Assembly (NCBI GenBank): GCA_964385055.1
Contig: CAYLMH010000014.1
Location: 1 to 32,299 of the forward strand
Direction: 5' to 3'
DNA length: 32,299 bases
Origin: JACRPI01 sp964385055
Lineage (GTDB): Archaea; Nanobdellota; Nanobdellia; Woesearchaeales; DSVV01
Shown: in pieces, positions 5,300 through 13,417 of the stretch
How the letters are laid out: each line of letters opens with the position of its first letter
Position numbering within the stretch: the stretch's first letter is position 1
Program-made: the position numbers and the translations under genes
The notes under the pieces: generated by a model
The model's database searches: none
Seen by the model: the letters and a program-made list of their open reading frames with translations, nothing else
What the model was told of the DNA's origin: nothing

Positions 5300-7246
5300 T
5301 TACGAATCTGCCACACCATCGCCATCTGCGTCTAAAGCGCAAGCGCCACTGGAACAAATATAATCAGTACCAACATCCGTTGAGCAAGTTGTTGTTCGTG
5401 AATATGCTGTATTATCTGAACGGCAATAATATTCAATTAATTTTCCTGAACTATTGCATGAGTCTGTCCAAGTACTTTCTCTTCCTGAGCTATACCATAC
5501 TCCTGTAACAGTTCCTTGAGCATAATAATCTAACCCATCATCTGTCTCAGCACAAGGATAGCTATCTTCATCATTCGGATCTGTTCCCTCATCAGTTTCA
5601 TCTCCATCATCATAGCCATCACCATCTGTATCAGCGGTAAGAGGAGCTGTAAGTGTTTCTTCAATTTCTTCCCAATCAGTCAATCCATCATCATCTGTAT
5701 CTTCATCATTTATGCCTGTTGCCAATTCTTGTTCATCGCCATCATTGAGTCCATCATCATCACCATCATCATCTAATGGATCTGAATCAGTAGAGAAAAG
5801 TTCAACACCATCTTCAAGACCATCATCATCAGAGTCATTATCAAGAGGATCTGTTTCATATGAGTTAAGTTCATCGTAATCAGAGAGAGCATCATCATCT
5901 GTATCCTCATCATCAGGGTCTGTACCATCTATAGATTCTTGATAATCTGAGAGACCATCTCCATCAGTGTCTTCGTCACAATCAGGAGTACCATCTGCAT
6001 CAGCATCTACAGTATCATCTATGTCATCACAAACATCGTCTGCATCAACAACTCCATCTCCATCAGTATCCGCAGAACTTGGATATTCACTGCTATCATT
6101 TGGATCTGTACTTTCTGCAATTTCATCTGCGTCAGAATAGCCATCACCATCAGTATCTTCATCAGTTGGATCTGTTCCATATGTCTCTACTTCTTCATAA
6201 TCCGTTAAGCCATCGTCGTCACTGTCAGAATCATATGCATCAGTTCCTTCATCAAGTTCATCACCATCATCAAGACCATCGTCATCAGAATCGCTGTCAG
6301 CAGGATCTGAAGAATAATCAGGATAATCATCTGAACCATACACTTCAAAAAAATCAGTAAGACTATCGCTATCTGAGTCGTCAACACAGTCCGCAACGCC
6401 ATCATCGTCGTCATCGATTGTATCGTCAGTTCCTGAGCAAAGATCATCCGTGTCATAGACACCATCGCCATCAGTATCTGTAGTATCAGTGGATGATGTA
6501 TCACTCGTCGTATCATCATCAGAAGTAAGCGCGTCAATATCACTTTCAATATCCTCTATATCCTCTTCAATATCATCAATGTATGATTCAATATCATCGA
6601 GGAGCGCAGCAACATCTTCTTCAGCAGCAGCATATTCTGTTTCTGTATCTATATCTGAAACATCAGTACGAAGAGCGTCAAGAGAATCATCATAATCTTC
6701 ATAATCACTTTCAACTTGCGCAAGAAGATCATCAATGTCATCTTCTATATCAGAATCACCGCCTGCGGTATCAAGAGAATCGTAAAGATCTTCTATTTCT
6801 TCAATCAACGCGTCAAGATCATCTTGCGCACCTGATAAATCTTCAGAGAGAGATTCAACATCATCTTCATCTGCTTCATCATCTTCATCTGCTTCATCAT
6901 CGTCATCTTCTTCATCACTATCATCCGAGACTGTGCTTGTTGTTGTAGTGGTTTCTGTCGTATCTTCTTCAACTTCTTCCTCTTCAGCTTCCTCTTCTTC
7001 AGTTTCTTCTTCTTCAGTTTCTTCTTCTTCAGTTTCTTCTTCTTCAGTAATAAAGTCACAATCTCCTGGACAAGATTGAACTTCACCAGACTGACATGCA
7101 CCATCACCACAAAGCGAACGTGCAGGGGCAGGTTGCTGCGCTTGAGTCGTTTCATCTTTGCATGCAGAAAGAGCGAGAAGAAGAGTAAGTACGATAATAA
7201 GAAGAGAAAGAACAACATGTTTATTTGTCAAATAGTCTTTTTTCAT
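5300..7246 (-). CDS. Acidic secreted lipoprotein with thrombospondin type 3-like Ca-binding repeats
   Basis: 648 residues from the ATG at 7246. A lipoprotein-like signal peptide ends at LALSAC (C29). Next come a Cys-containing segment, an EEEET tandem array (about 68-95), an Asp/Glu-rich segment likely to be coiled coil (about 130-235), and about a dozen DxDxDG repeats (about 259-562) of the thrombospondin type 3 kind, which bind Ca2+ in characterised proteins. The C-terminal Cys-rich domain (563-648) resembles the small Cys-rich proteins in this window. The protein stops inside one more DADGDGVADS repeat, so it may be truncated or deliberately ended there. TTAAATAG about 30 nt upstream gives a near-leaderless start. 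Probably a surface adhesin or stalk; no enzyme motif seen. Confidence 0.8.
   Translation of the reverse strand: MKKDYLTNKHVVLSLLIIVLTLLLALSACKDETTQAQQPAPARSLCGDGACQSGEVQSCPGDCDFITEEEETEEEETEEEETEEEEAEEEEVEEDTTETTTTTSTVSDDSDEEDDDDEADEDDEADEDDVESLSEDLSGAQDDLDALIEEIEDLYDSLDTAGGDSDIEDDIDDLLAQVESDYEDYDDSLDALRTDVSDIDTETEYAAAEEDVAALLDDIESYIDDIEEDIEDIESDIDALTSDDDTTSDTSSTDTTDTDGDGVYDTDDLCSGTDDTIDDDDDGVADCVDDSDSDSLTDFFEVYGSDDYPDYSSDPADSDSDDDGLDDGDELDEGTDAYDSDSDDDGLTDYEEVETYGTDPTDEDTDGDGYSDADEIAESTDPNDSSEYPSSADTDGDGVVDADDVCDDIDDTVDADADGTPDCDEDTDGDGLSDYQESIDGTDPDDEDTDDDALSDYDELNSYETDPLDNDSDDDGLEDGVELFSTDSDPLDDDGDDDGLNDGDEQELATGINDEDTDDDGLTDWEEIEETLTAPLTADTDGDGYDDGDETDEGTDPNDEDSYPCAETDDGLDYYAQGTVTGVWYSSGRESTWTDSCNSSGKLIEYYCRSDNTAYSRTTTCSTDVGTDYICSSGACALDADGDGVADS
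6971..7045 (-). repeat. 15-bp tandem repeat coding for EEEET units
   Basis: Five 15-bp units, of which the three at 7001-7045 are identical (plus-strand agtttcttcttcttc). The two others differ at a few bases. On the minus strand they encode the Glu-rich linker after the lipidated N-terminus of the acidic surface protein. Such arrays expand and contract by slippage, so the copy number may vary between strains. Confidence 0.9.
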
Positions 7247-7268
7247 TGCCCAAACGTTTTTCTGCAAA

Positions 7269-7282
7269 AACCCCTATTTAAT
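7269..7282. promoter_or_regulatory. TATA element between acidic lipoprotein gene and RNA candidate
   Basis: On the minus strand the motif reads TTAAATAGGGGTT and lies 23-35 nt before the start of the acidic lipoprotein. The identical 13 bases are found before the gene ending at 24293 (26570-26582). On the plus strand the same bases read TATTTAAT, about 25 nt before the first predicted helix of the structured RNA candidate, so the site might fire in both directions. The plus-strand role is inference. Confidence 0.5.
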
Positions 7283-7305
7283 CCTTTCGGAAATTCGAGG
7301 TTTTT

Positions 7306-7640
7306 ATAGTGAAGGTACCAAATTTTCGAACATGACGATAGCACCTTCACTATTCAGCAGAAGCGTTTAAAGCTGGATATTCCACTGGTGTTTCACCAGT
7401 GGTTTCGCTTCGAGATTCGCAGCCAGTGGAATATCCAGAGGAAACTGGAAGACCGACCAGCTACCATATACGAACGAAGTGAGTGTACTTTCCCACACGA
7501 GCATACCATCCGATCTATTGATCGGTGGTGGACGCCGAATGAAATGAGCGCGTCTAGGAAAATCGCATTTTCCGTGGTCGGTCTTCAGTTGATTGTTCGA
7601 AAATTTATCGCTTCTGCTATATGTTAATCTCTTTTTGTTT
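7306..7640 (+). ncRNA. Candidate structured RNA with pseudoknot, unknown class
   Basis: The gap 7247-7708 has no credible gene but is full of long perfect pairings. Hairpin a: 7306-7316 with 7343-7353 (11 bp). Its loop segment 7320-7331 pairs with 7595-7606 (12 bp). Segment 7356-7365 pairs with 7609-7618 (10 bp), crossing the previous helix as a pseudoknot. Stem C: 7373-7388 with 7423-7438 (16 bp). Stem D: 7448-7459 with 7575-7586 (12 bp), enclosing hairpins 7510-7525, 7531-7554 and 7557-7573. A TATA-like TATTTAAT lies upstream and a T-run (TCTCTTTTTG) follows the last helix, favouring the plus strand. I looked for RNase P and SRP RNA signature sequences and found none. Structure is seen; transcription and function are inferred. 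Confidence 0.55.
7628..7636 (+). terminator. Poly-T terminator after the structured RNA candidate
   Basis: The run CTCTTTTTG begins 10 nt after the last pairing segment of the RNA candidate. T-runs are the usual archaeal termination signal. Confidence 0.4.
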
Positions 7641-7708
7641 GAAAGCTTTATCTACGAGTTTCATCTTAGAAAAGATGTTATCTGAGAAAAAGAATAGCTT
7701 ATATAAAG

Positions 7709-10696
7709 CTAGCGAAATTCAATAAGTACAGGCATTTCACCATACTGAACTCCTTTAATTGTGTATGTCCCATCATTGTTTTCGACGACATCCAATGTTT
7801 CTGTTGAAAGATCATCCAATCTATACAGGACTGCCGTTTCAAATGCTTCTGCATCTGTCAAAGTAACATCATACTTCAATGTTTCTGTATACCCTTCATC
7901 TTTTGCACCTGTGACATAGTTCATATACTCTAAACCATATGCATATTCTTTATATCCCCACAAAGCAAGAACATGCTTGTTCTCTGTTTCAAAATATGCA
8001 GCATAATTCTTCCTATAAAATGGAAACGCACTAGATGTTGGATCAATCTCATTTATCGAAGTAATCACTGTTTCATATGGACTGGAGAAAGAGAGATGTT
8101 TGGAGAGCGTATAAAACGCTTTTGCTGCAGGAGATGCGTAGTACACCGTTGGCTCATCAATCCCCGATAAAATACCTCCTTCGCTCTCCCAAATATTAAA
8201 TGTATTTTGTGCATCAACATACCAGCAGGGATACGTAGAACCCATATTTACATTTCCGCCTCCTGCTTCCTGTTCAGGAGAGAACTGTCCATAAAGATAG
8301 AGCCCTTTTACAGGCCCAGACAAATACGAGACTGTTGCACGAGCAAGTCGCTTTGCAAAAGCATCATCGCCCCATCCTCTATACCACGATGCAGTCTCTC
8401 CCTCGATATAAGTATATCGCTTTGTTGTACTATCATAATAATTACAATTTTCTGGATCAAAAAGAGGGTGATTATAACCATACTCGGTAAAATAAATGTC
8501 CTTATCTTCAAGATCATTGTCTTCTATAAATGCATCAAGCTTTTCCCAGTAGTCTACTATTTCTTCTGGATCTGTACTTCCAGAATACGGATGAAAATTG
8601 AATGCATCAAAGCGATCTAGATCATAATAATCAATGATACTTTCCAAATAGGTGAGAGGAAAGAACTTCTCATCAGCAGGAGAAACACTTGCTGTTGTTA
8701 TTTCTACATCATGTCGTACTTCTAAAATCGCAGCTGCAATCTCATTTTGCAATGCAACAAGTTCTTCATCAGAAATATCTTCATCCCATGATGGCTTGAA
8801 TTTATCAATATTTGGTTCATTAAAGATTTCCCACAATGTAATTTCACCATATGGATCTCCATCAAACAATTCTGCATAATATTGTGCATGTTTTTTGAGG
8901 AGATAGGGAATTTGTTCCTGCATATAATCAGATCGCTGCCCTGTTACATCAGGATATTTCTCAGAACCGTCACTAGTAAAAAAAGAGCCGTCAACAACAA
9001 TAATAAATTCTAATTCTTTTCCTGCATCCATTGCCTCCTGCATTCTTTCTGCGATGACTTTTCCATTTGAGTTCAGAGAAAGGTCATAATCTTCTGTTTC
9101 TTCATTATATGTTGCAGTCAGATAATTCCAGGTGAGGTGGCTTCGCATTCGAGAAACACCGTATTGTACCTCCAACGCAAAACAAGACATTTGATCTCCT
9201 GTCTCAAAATCAACACACTGTGAACGAACAGTTGCATACTCACCACTAATCCATTCGCTTCGTGGTGGAATTCCCATTGTTGCGCCCATTCGTTCTTGAT
9301 CAAATCGCTCTTTTAGACTTCCAATCTGAATCGTTTGTGCAACTGCATCAGTTATTTTGATACTGCGCACTTCAGGAGACACTGTTGGTTTTTCTGATCG
9401 CAATGTCACTCTAATCTTTACGGGTTGATCTATTGTCTCAACAGAAAACATCTCTTCTGTCGAAACTTGTACTGTGTCTCCTGCGCTATTGACAAGTTCA
9501 GTTATAATTTGATATTCTGGATCAAGAATTACCCCATCAATCTTTGCATGACCATTATAATTTGGATTTGCATAAAATGTCAGAGATAAATATTGTAAAG
9601 CATCATCACAATCTGCAGATCCAGCACTATACTGATTATATGTATATGAAGAATCATCCATCCTATGCGTTTGACAATCTGGTGTCTTTATGAGAAATTG
9701 ATTTCTTCCCGGACGAAGGATATTGCTATATTGTTTCAGCTGTGTTTGTTTTGTTGTCGCTGTTCCCGATGTTAATGGGTAAGTTAACTCAAGATTTGTT
9801 GTTCCATCAGCACCCTGATATCGCATCACAATTGCCATGAGTTGATCATCTTCCAAATCAGAAGGATCAACATCAAAACTAAATATATATGTTTGATCAG
9901 AGTCTACAGGCACGGGCTGCTCTAAATAAACGTATGATGAACTTGATAATTTTCTGAGCTGCATCAGGTGGTTACTATCTTCTGTTGTTGCAGAAACATC
10001 TTGACCAAGGGTATACCAGATAAATGGAGTCTTCGAAGACTTTGAATATTCTAGTTGTGGCTCAAAATCACCATTTTCAAACAAGTTTATTCGAGTTTCA
10101 TCAAGTATAATTACCCTTTCGCTGATATCTTCAGCATCAATATAATCAGATTCCCAATACCCTTCTTCAACATACGTCCGATCTGCATTTTGAGAAAGCA
10201 CCAATGCACTACCGTCGCTCTCGAGATTTGTCGCTGTTCCAGAGAGAGAGCTAAACTCATAAGTAATTGTTTCAGGAGCAGTTGGTTCTTCTAAACAATC
10301 TGGAACGCTGCTTTCGCCACTGACGTCAATAGTATCATCTTCACCATGACAAAGATCACAGCCATCTGGAACAGTATCACTATCCGCATCATTTGCATCA
10401 TCATAGCCTTCGCAAATATCCTGGCTATCTACAACATCATCTTCATCAGTATCTGTAATCTCTTCTACAGCTATCTCATCTTGCTGCTCTTCTTCTGCTC
10501 CACAATAATCAACATCATAGTCACTTATCCTGGAAAGATAAAAGTCACTATTAGAGATATTACACTGATATGCTTTTTTATCGTCACAAAGAATATCACC
10601 TTCTGTTTCACAATCTGCTACAAGACCTACTGTGCATGCTTGCACTAGAGAAAGAATGAAGAACAAAGCAACAATAACATAAGACTGATGAGTCAT
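7709..10696 (-). CDS. Secreted lipoprotein glycoside hydrolase, clan GH-A type
   Basis: 995 residues from the ATG at 10696. The signal peptide ends in a lipobox-like LVQAC (C21). Cys-rich and Asp-rich segments (about 22-130, with DTDEDDVVDS and DADSDTVPDG) resemble thrombospondin type 3 repeats. A beta-rich region (about 150-450) may include a carbohydrate-binding module. The catalytic barrel follows: E627 in FNEPN is the probable acid/base and E738 in FTEYG the nucleophile, the GH-A arrangement with the two Glu 111 residues apart. A beta domain closes the protein. A TATATATAG box before 10718 supports this start over an upstream ATG. The substrate cannot be read from the sequence; family GH39/GH5-like is the best guess. 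Probable role: degrading external or host glycans. Confidence 0.82.
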   Translation of the reverse strand: MTHQSYVIVALFFILSLVQACTVGLVADCETEGDILCDDKKAYQCNISNSDFYLSRISDYDVDYCGAEEEQQDEIAVEEITDTDEDDVVDSQDICEGYDDANDADSDTVPDGCDLCHGEDDTIDVSGESSVPDCLEEPTAPETITYEFSSLSGTATNLESDGSALVLSQNADRTYVEEGYWESDYIDAEDISERVIILDETRINLFENGDFEPQLEYSKSSKTPFIWYTLGQDVSATTEDSNHLMQLRKLSSSSYVYLEQPVPVDSDQTYIFSFDVDPSDLEDDQLMAIVMRYQGADGTTNLELTYPLTSGTATTKQTQLKQYSNILRPGRNQFLIKTPDCQTHRMDDSSYTYNQYSAGSADCDDALQYLSLTFYANPNYNGHAKIDGVILDPEYQIITELVNSAGDTVQVSTEEMFSVETIDQPVKIRVTLRSEKPTVSPEVRSIKITDAVAQTIQIGSLKERFDQERMGATMGIPPRSEWISGEYATVRSQCVDFETGDQMSCFALEVQYGVSRMRSHLTWNYLTATYNEETEDYDLSLNSNGKVIAERMQEAMDAGKELEFIIVVDGSFFTSDGSEKYPDVTGQRSDYMQEQIPYLLKKHAQYYAELFDGDPYGEITLWEIFNEPNIDKFKPSWDEDISDEELVALQNEIAAAILEVRHDVEITTASVSPADEKFFPLTYLESIIDYYDLDRFDAFNFHPYSGSTDPEEIVDYWEKLDAFIEDNDLEDKDIYFTEYGYNHPLFDPENCNYYDSTTKRYTYIEGETASWYRGWGDDAFAKRLARATVSYLSGPVKGLYLYGQFSPEQEAGGGNVNMGSTYPCWYVDAQNTFNIWESEGGILSGIDEPTVYYASPAAKAFYTLSKHLSFSSPYETVITSINEIDPTSSAFPFYRKNYAAYFETENKHVLALWGYKEYAYGLEYMNYVTGAKDEGYTETLKYDVTLTDAEAFETAVLYRLDDLSTETLDVVENNDGTYTIKGVQYGEMPVLIEFR

Positions 10697-10717
10697 GAAT
10701 TTTTTATGAAGAAACAT

Positions 10718-10771
10718 CTATATATACTTTATGAGGAAATTCATCAAAAAGACTTTTTCACAAACTATATA
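10718..10771. promoter_or_regulatory. Divergent promoter region between glycoside hydrolase and alpha/beta hydrolase
   Basis: Two TATA boxes face away from each other. CTATATATAC at 10718-10727 serves the minus-strand glycoside hydrolase starting at 10696. ACTATATAAG at about 10762-10771 serves the plus-strand alpha/beta hydrolase starting at 10796. Both predict nearly leaderless transcripts. Shared regulation of the two exported hydrolases is possible. Confidence 0.6.
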
Positions 10772-10795
10772 AGAACAGAGCATGACCAACGTCAG

Positions 10796-11506
10796 ATGAA
10801 TAGAAAGAACATGATGATCATTGCAATCGTATTTCTGATTGCGGGTTGTACAGAGCAAGTTCCCGAGAAAGATCCAAATGAATTTATTATAACAACTGCA
10901 GATGAAGTAAACATAACTGCGGTCTACAAAGAAACAAATCAGGCAACACAGGCAGTGCTCCTTCTCCATATGCTCGGAAAGGATAAAAGCGATTATAACA
11001 ATGTAAGTTTGTATCTTCAGCAGAATGGTTTTAGTGTGCTTGCGATAGATTTCCGTGGTCACGGGAATAGTGATCTTGATTATACGACATTCACAGATGC
11101 TGATTGGCAAAACCTCGTTGTCGATGTAGAAGCAAGCGTTGATTTTTTGGAAAGTAAAGGATACGAAAGAATAGGGGTTGTTGGCGCGAGTATTGGCGCG
11201 AACGCTGGTTTTAAGCAAGCAGTGCAAGATACACGAATTGACTCTTTAGTGCTTTTATCCGCAGGAGAATCGTATCATGGCATCAACATCACAGGTATAG
11301 CGCCATATTACGACAGACCTGTTTTGATTGTTGCAGCAATGGATGATAAAGAAGCAGCAGTCGCGGCAACAAGAATATACAACGCATTAGAAACACCATA
11401 CAGCGATCTCAAAATGTATCCAACAGGCGGTCATGGAACAGAAATCCTCCAAAATCAGGATGGATTAGCTGCGACAATAGTGACGTGGTTGCAGGGAACG
11501 TATTGA
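10796..11506 (+). CDS. Alpha/beta hydrolase lipoprotein
   Basis: 236 residues from the ATG at 10796. The frame is open for 36 further codons upstream, but the TATA box lies inside that stretch, so 10796 is preferred. A short signal peptide ends with LIAGC (C18), a lipobox. The core has a strand followed by LLHMLG (oxyanion side), DFRGHGNSD, the nucleophile elbow GASIGA with S132, an acid at D183 or D184 in AAMDDKEA, and the catalytic H213 in TGGHGTE. This is a complete serine hydrolase triad of the dienelactone hydrolase/esterase type. It probably acts outside the cell; the substrate is unknown. Confidence 0.85.
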   Translation: MNRKNMMIIAIVFLIAGCTEQVPEKDPNEFIITTADEVNITAVYKETNQATQAVLLLHMLGKDKSDYNNVSLYLQQNGFSVLAIDFRGHGNSDLDYTTFTDADWQNLVVDVEASVDFLESKGYERIGVVGASIGANAGFKQAVQDTRIDSLVLLSAGESYHGINITGIAPYYDRPVLIVAAMDDKEAAVAATRIYNALETPYSDLKMYPTGGHGTEILQNQDGLAATIVTWLQGTY

Positions 11507-11540
11507 GTGAAAGAGAAGTACTATAAACGAAAAGAAAATT

Positions 11541-11840
11541 CTATTCCCCATCAACAGTAAACAACACATTATCTTTGCCAACATCAAATAACCCTAAGCG
11601 TGCGCCAGCGTCCAACCAACCATGCGCATAGTTCAGTGCAGCGAATGCAGTAACTATATCTCCTTTATTCGCAAAATGTTGAGCATCAGAATAATATCGT
11701 TGTGCCATGTCAAGGAAATCTTCAGCAGAAGCCTGCCAATTAATATCTTTTTGTTGAGCAATTTTAACTTTCTTGAGCGCTCTTCCTGTCACGTCAAAGT
11801 ATTTCGCAAGTTTGTCAGGAGTAACAGTTGATCCGCTCAT
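11541..11840 (-). CDS. DUF357 family protein
   Basis: 99 residues with the pattern of the archaeal DUF357 family: a helical N-terminus, then AEDFLDMAQRYYSDAQHF and the highly conserved ALNYAHGWLDAGARLGLFDV, ending in NVLFTVDGE. The family is nearly confined to archaea and its function is unknown; the fold is helical. A TATA-like CTATTAAAAAC about 30 nt before the start indicates a short leader. It converges with the alpha/beta hydrolase gene. Confidence 0.85.
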   Translation of the reverse strand: MSGSTVTPDKLAKYFDVTGRALKKVKIAQQKDINWQASAEDFLDMAQRYYSDAQHFANKGDIVTAFAALNYAHGWLDAGARLGLFDVGKDNVLFTVDGE

Positions 11841-11928
11841 GGGAAGGAAATAATGAGTGGATGTTTTTAATAGTTGTGGAAGATTTTGAAAAACAAAGAA
11901 TTAAAAAGAAATAAGTGTAAGAAAGAAT

Positions 11929-12354
11929 ATGCGTATCTGGTCAATTCATCCAAAGTATCTTGATGCAAAAGGACTTCTTGCAGTCTGGCGTGAAACATTG
12001 CTTGCGAAGAAAGTGTTGGAAGGAAAGACAAAAGGCTACAAAAAGCACCCCCAACTTCTTCGATTTAAGCAACACAAAAATCCTCTTAACGCAATAAACA
12101 CATATCTTCAAGGAATTGAAAAAGAAGCAAAAACGCGAGGGTACGCTTTTGATAAACAGAAGATAGGAAAAAGTCGAACAACGAAAAGAATTCCTGTAAC
12201 CACAGGACAGCTTGCTTATGAGTTCGAACATCTCAAACGAAAATTAAGAAAACGCGCACCACGAAAATATGAAGAAATACACGCAATAAAAAGAATTCTT
12301 CCACATTCTATTTTCAAAAAAAGAAAAGGAAAGAAAGAATGTTGGGAAAAGTAA
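11929..12354 (+). CDS. Pyrimidine dimer DNA glycosylase (T4 endonuclease V-like family)
   Basis: 141 residues matching the Pyr_excise family, whose founding member, T4 endonuclease V, removes UV-induced pyrimidine dimers and nicks the abasic site. Conserved features are the N-terminal MRIWSIHPKYLDAKGLLAVWRE, the KTKGYKKHPQL segment and EAKTRGYAFDKQKI. In T4 endonuclease V the alpha-amino group of the second residue is the nucleophile; here residue 2 is Arg, so the mechanism may differ, and some homologues have other roles. The C-terminal part is strongly basic. An AATTAAAAAG box at about 11901 gives a short leader. Confidence 0.85.
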   Translation: MRIWSIHPKYLDAKGLLAVWRETLLAKKVLEGKTKGYKKHPQLLRFKQHKNPLNAINTYLQGIEKEAKTRGYAFDKQKIGKSRTTKRIPVTTGQLAYEFEHLKRKLRKRAPRKYEEIHAIKRILPHSIFKKRKGKKECWEK

Positions 12355-12387
12355 ACTTTTATTAACAAACAAAATACTCAAACAAGC

Positions 12388-12669
12388 ATGAACTGGGAAA
12401 TAATTGGATATATTGGCGCAGCATGCACAACACTCTGTTTTATTCCGCAACTCATCAAGACAGTAAAAACAAAATGTCTCGATGATTTCTCGTACGGTTA
12501 TCTCAGTGTGCTTGGCTTTGGTGTCTTGATGTGGCTCATCTATGGGCTTGGAATCAGCAATATGGTTATCATCAGCGCAAACGCGTTGACATTGCTCTTC
12601 GTCCTCAGCTTAATTTCTATGAAAGCGTGGTATGGAAAGAATCACAAGCATAAAGAAAAGAAAGAATAA
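12388..12669 (+). CDS. SemiSWEET/PQ-loop small transporter
   Basis: 93 residues with three membrane helices (about 4-24, 37-58 and 62-82). The first helix carries the PQ motif in CFIPQLIKT, and GVLMWLIYG and an Asn (SANALTL) follow at the places expected for SemiSWEET proteins, which work as dimers moving sugars or related small solutes. The substrate is not visible. CTTTTATTAAC at about 12356 is a likely TATA box. The stop is 1 bp from the end of the convergent gene on the other strand. Confidence 0.85.
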   Translation: MNWEIIGYIGAACTTLCFIPQLIKTVKTKCLDDFSYGYLSVLGFGVLMWLIYGLGISNMVIISANALTLLFVLSLISMKAWYGKNHKHKEKKE

Positions 12670-12670
12670 A

Positions 12671-13366
12671 TTAACACATCTTTTTCATGTCTTCAGTGCC
12701 ATATTCTCTGCAAACGCCATCGAGAAATCCCCAAAGAGAATCTCTGCCATTCTTGACTGCTTCCATCACCGCAAGCTGTCGTTCAGGCGTGTTTGCGTGT
12801 TCTGAAATAATATCCCACCAGACATTCGCATGTTTGACATCAAGAACCCCATGCAATCTGAAGAACTCTGTACCGCGAGCGTCATGAATGCCGTAATTTT
12901 TTTCAAGACCATGAAGTTTCTTTTCTGCAACAGCAGGAATTTGTGATTCGTACGCAGCAAGTGCGCCACTGCCTTCCAAAAATGAAGACATAGACATTTT
13001 TTTAAACGTCTCTATTGTATGTTGTGTTTCAGGAAGAGGCTTTGATGCAAGGATTTCGCCGCGTTTGACACCAATCACATCGCCAAAACGCATCCAAAGT
13101 TCAGTATGATTTTTTTCTCCATGTTCTTCGTCATACAAATTATCAGTTATTGCCTGCCGCACTTCAAAAATATCACAGCCAGAATGCATGAGGCTTAAAA
13201 AAATAGGAAAGTTTCGTTCGAGATGATAATATTGTTGCGCGTATTTTTGCATAACTGTTACAGGAAGTGTTCCCTTTTCCCACGCCTGATAAAAAGGATG
13301 TTTGAGAAGATGTTTTTTGTCAATTTCTACTTGGAGTTGTTCAATAAACGCTGATGATTCTTGCAT
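12671..13366 (-). CDS. CADD/PqqC-like heme-oxygenase-fold diiron protein
   Basis: 231 residues, all helical, of the TenA/PqqC superfamily. The probable metal ligands E81, H88, E140, H172, D176 and H179 follow the spacing I recall for Chlamydia CADD, a self-sacrificing enzyme that builds p-aminobenzoate for folate from one of its own tyrosines with a dinuclear metal site. Candidate counterparts of its reactive residues are Y26, Y139 and K150, but that alignment is from memory. The start has GAGGTGGG just upstream. Alternatives are a UndA/heme-oxygenase-like oxidase or a TenA-like salvage protein. No neighbouring gene for folate or PQQ synthesis is visible. Confidence 0.75.
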   Translation of the reverse strand: MQESSAFIEQLQVEIDKKHLLKHPFYQAWEKGTLPVTVMQKYAQQYYHLERNFPIFLSLMHSGCDIFEVRQAITDNLYDEEHGEKNHTELWMRFGDVIGVKRGEILASKPLPETQHTIETFKKMSMSSFLEGSGALAAYESQIPAVAEKKLHGLEKNYGIHDARGTEFFRLHGVLDVKHANVWWDIISEHANTPERQLAVMEAVKNGRDSLWGFLDGVCREYGTEDMKKMC

Positions 13367-13417
13367 AAGCCCACCTCGAAAAAAACAAGAAGTGTTTTTG
13401 TTTAAATGTTTAATGCT

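Noticed and set aside
6079..6360. Long plus-strand frames rich in His/Gln/Leu opposite the acidic lipoprotein
   Set aside because: They arise from antisense reading of GAT/GAC/GAA repeats and do not resemble real proteins.
7306..7640. Possible RNase P RNA or SRP RNA
   Set aside because: The universal sequences (ACAGAA plus GGCUUA for RNase P; GGAAG/AGCA tip for SRP helix 8) are absent on both strands; AGAGGAAA at 7435 alone is not enough.
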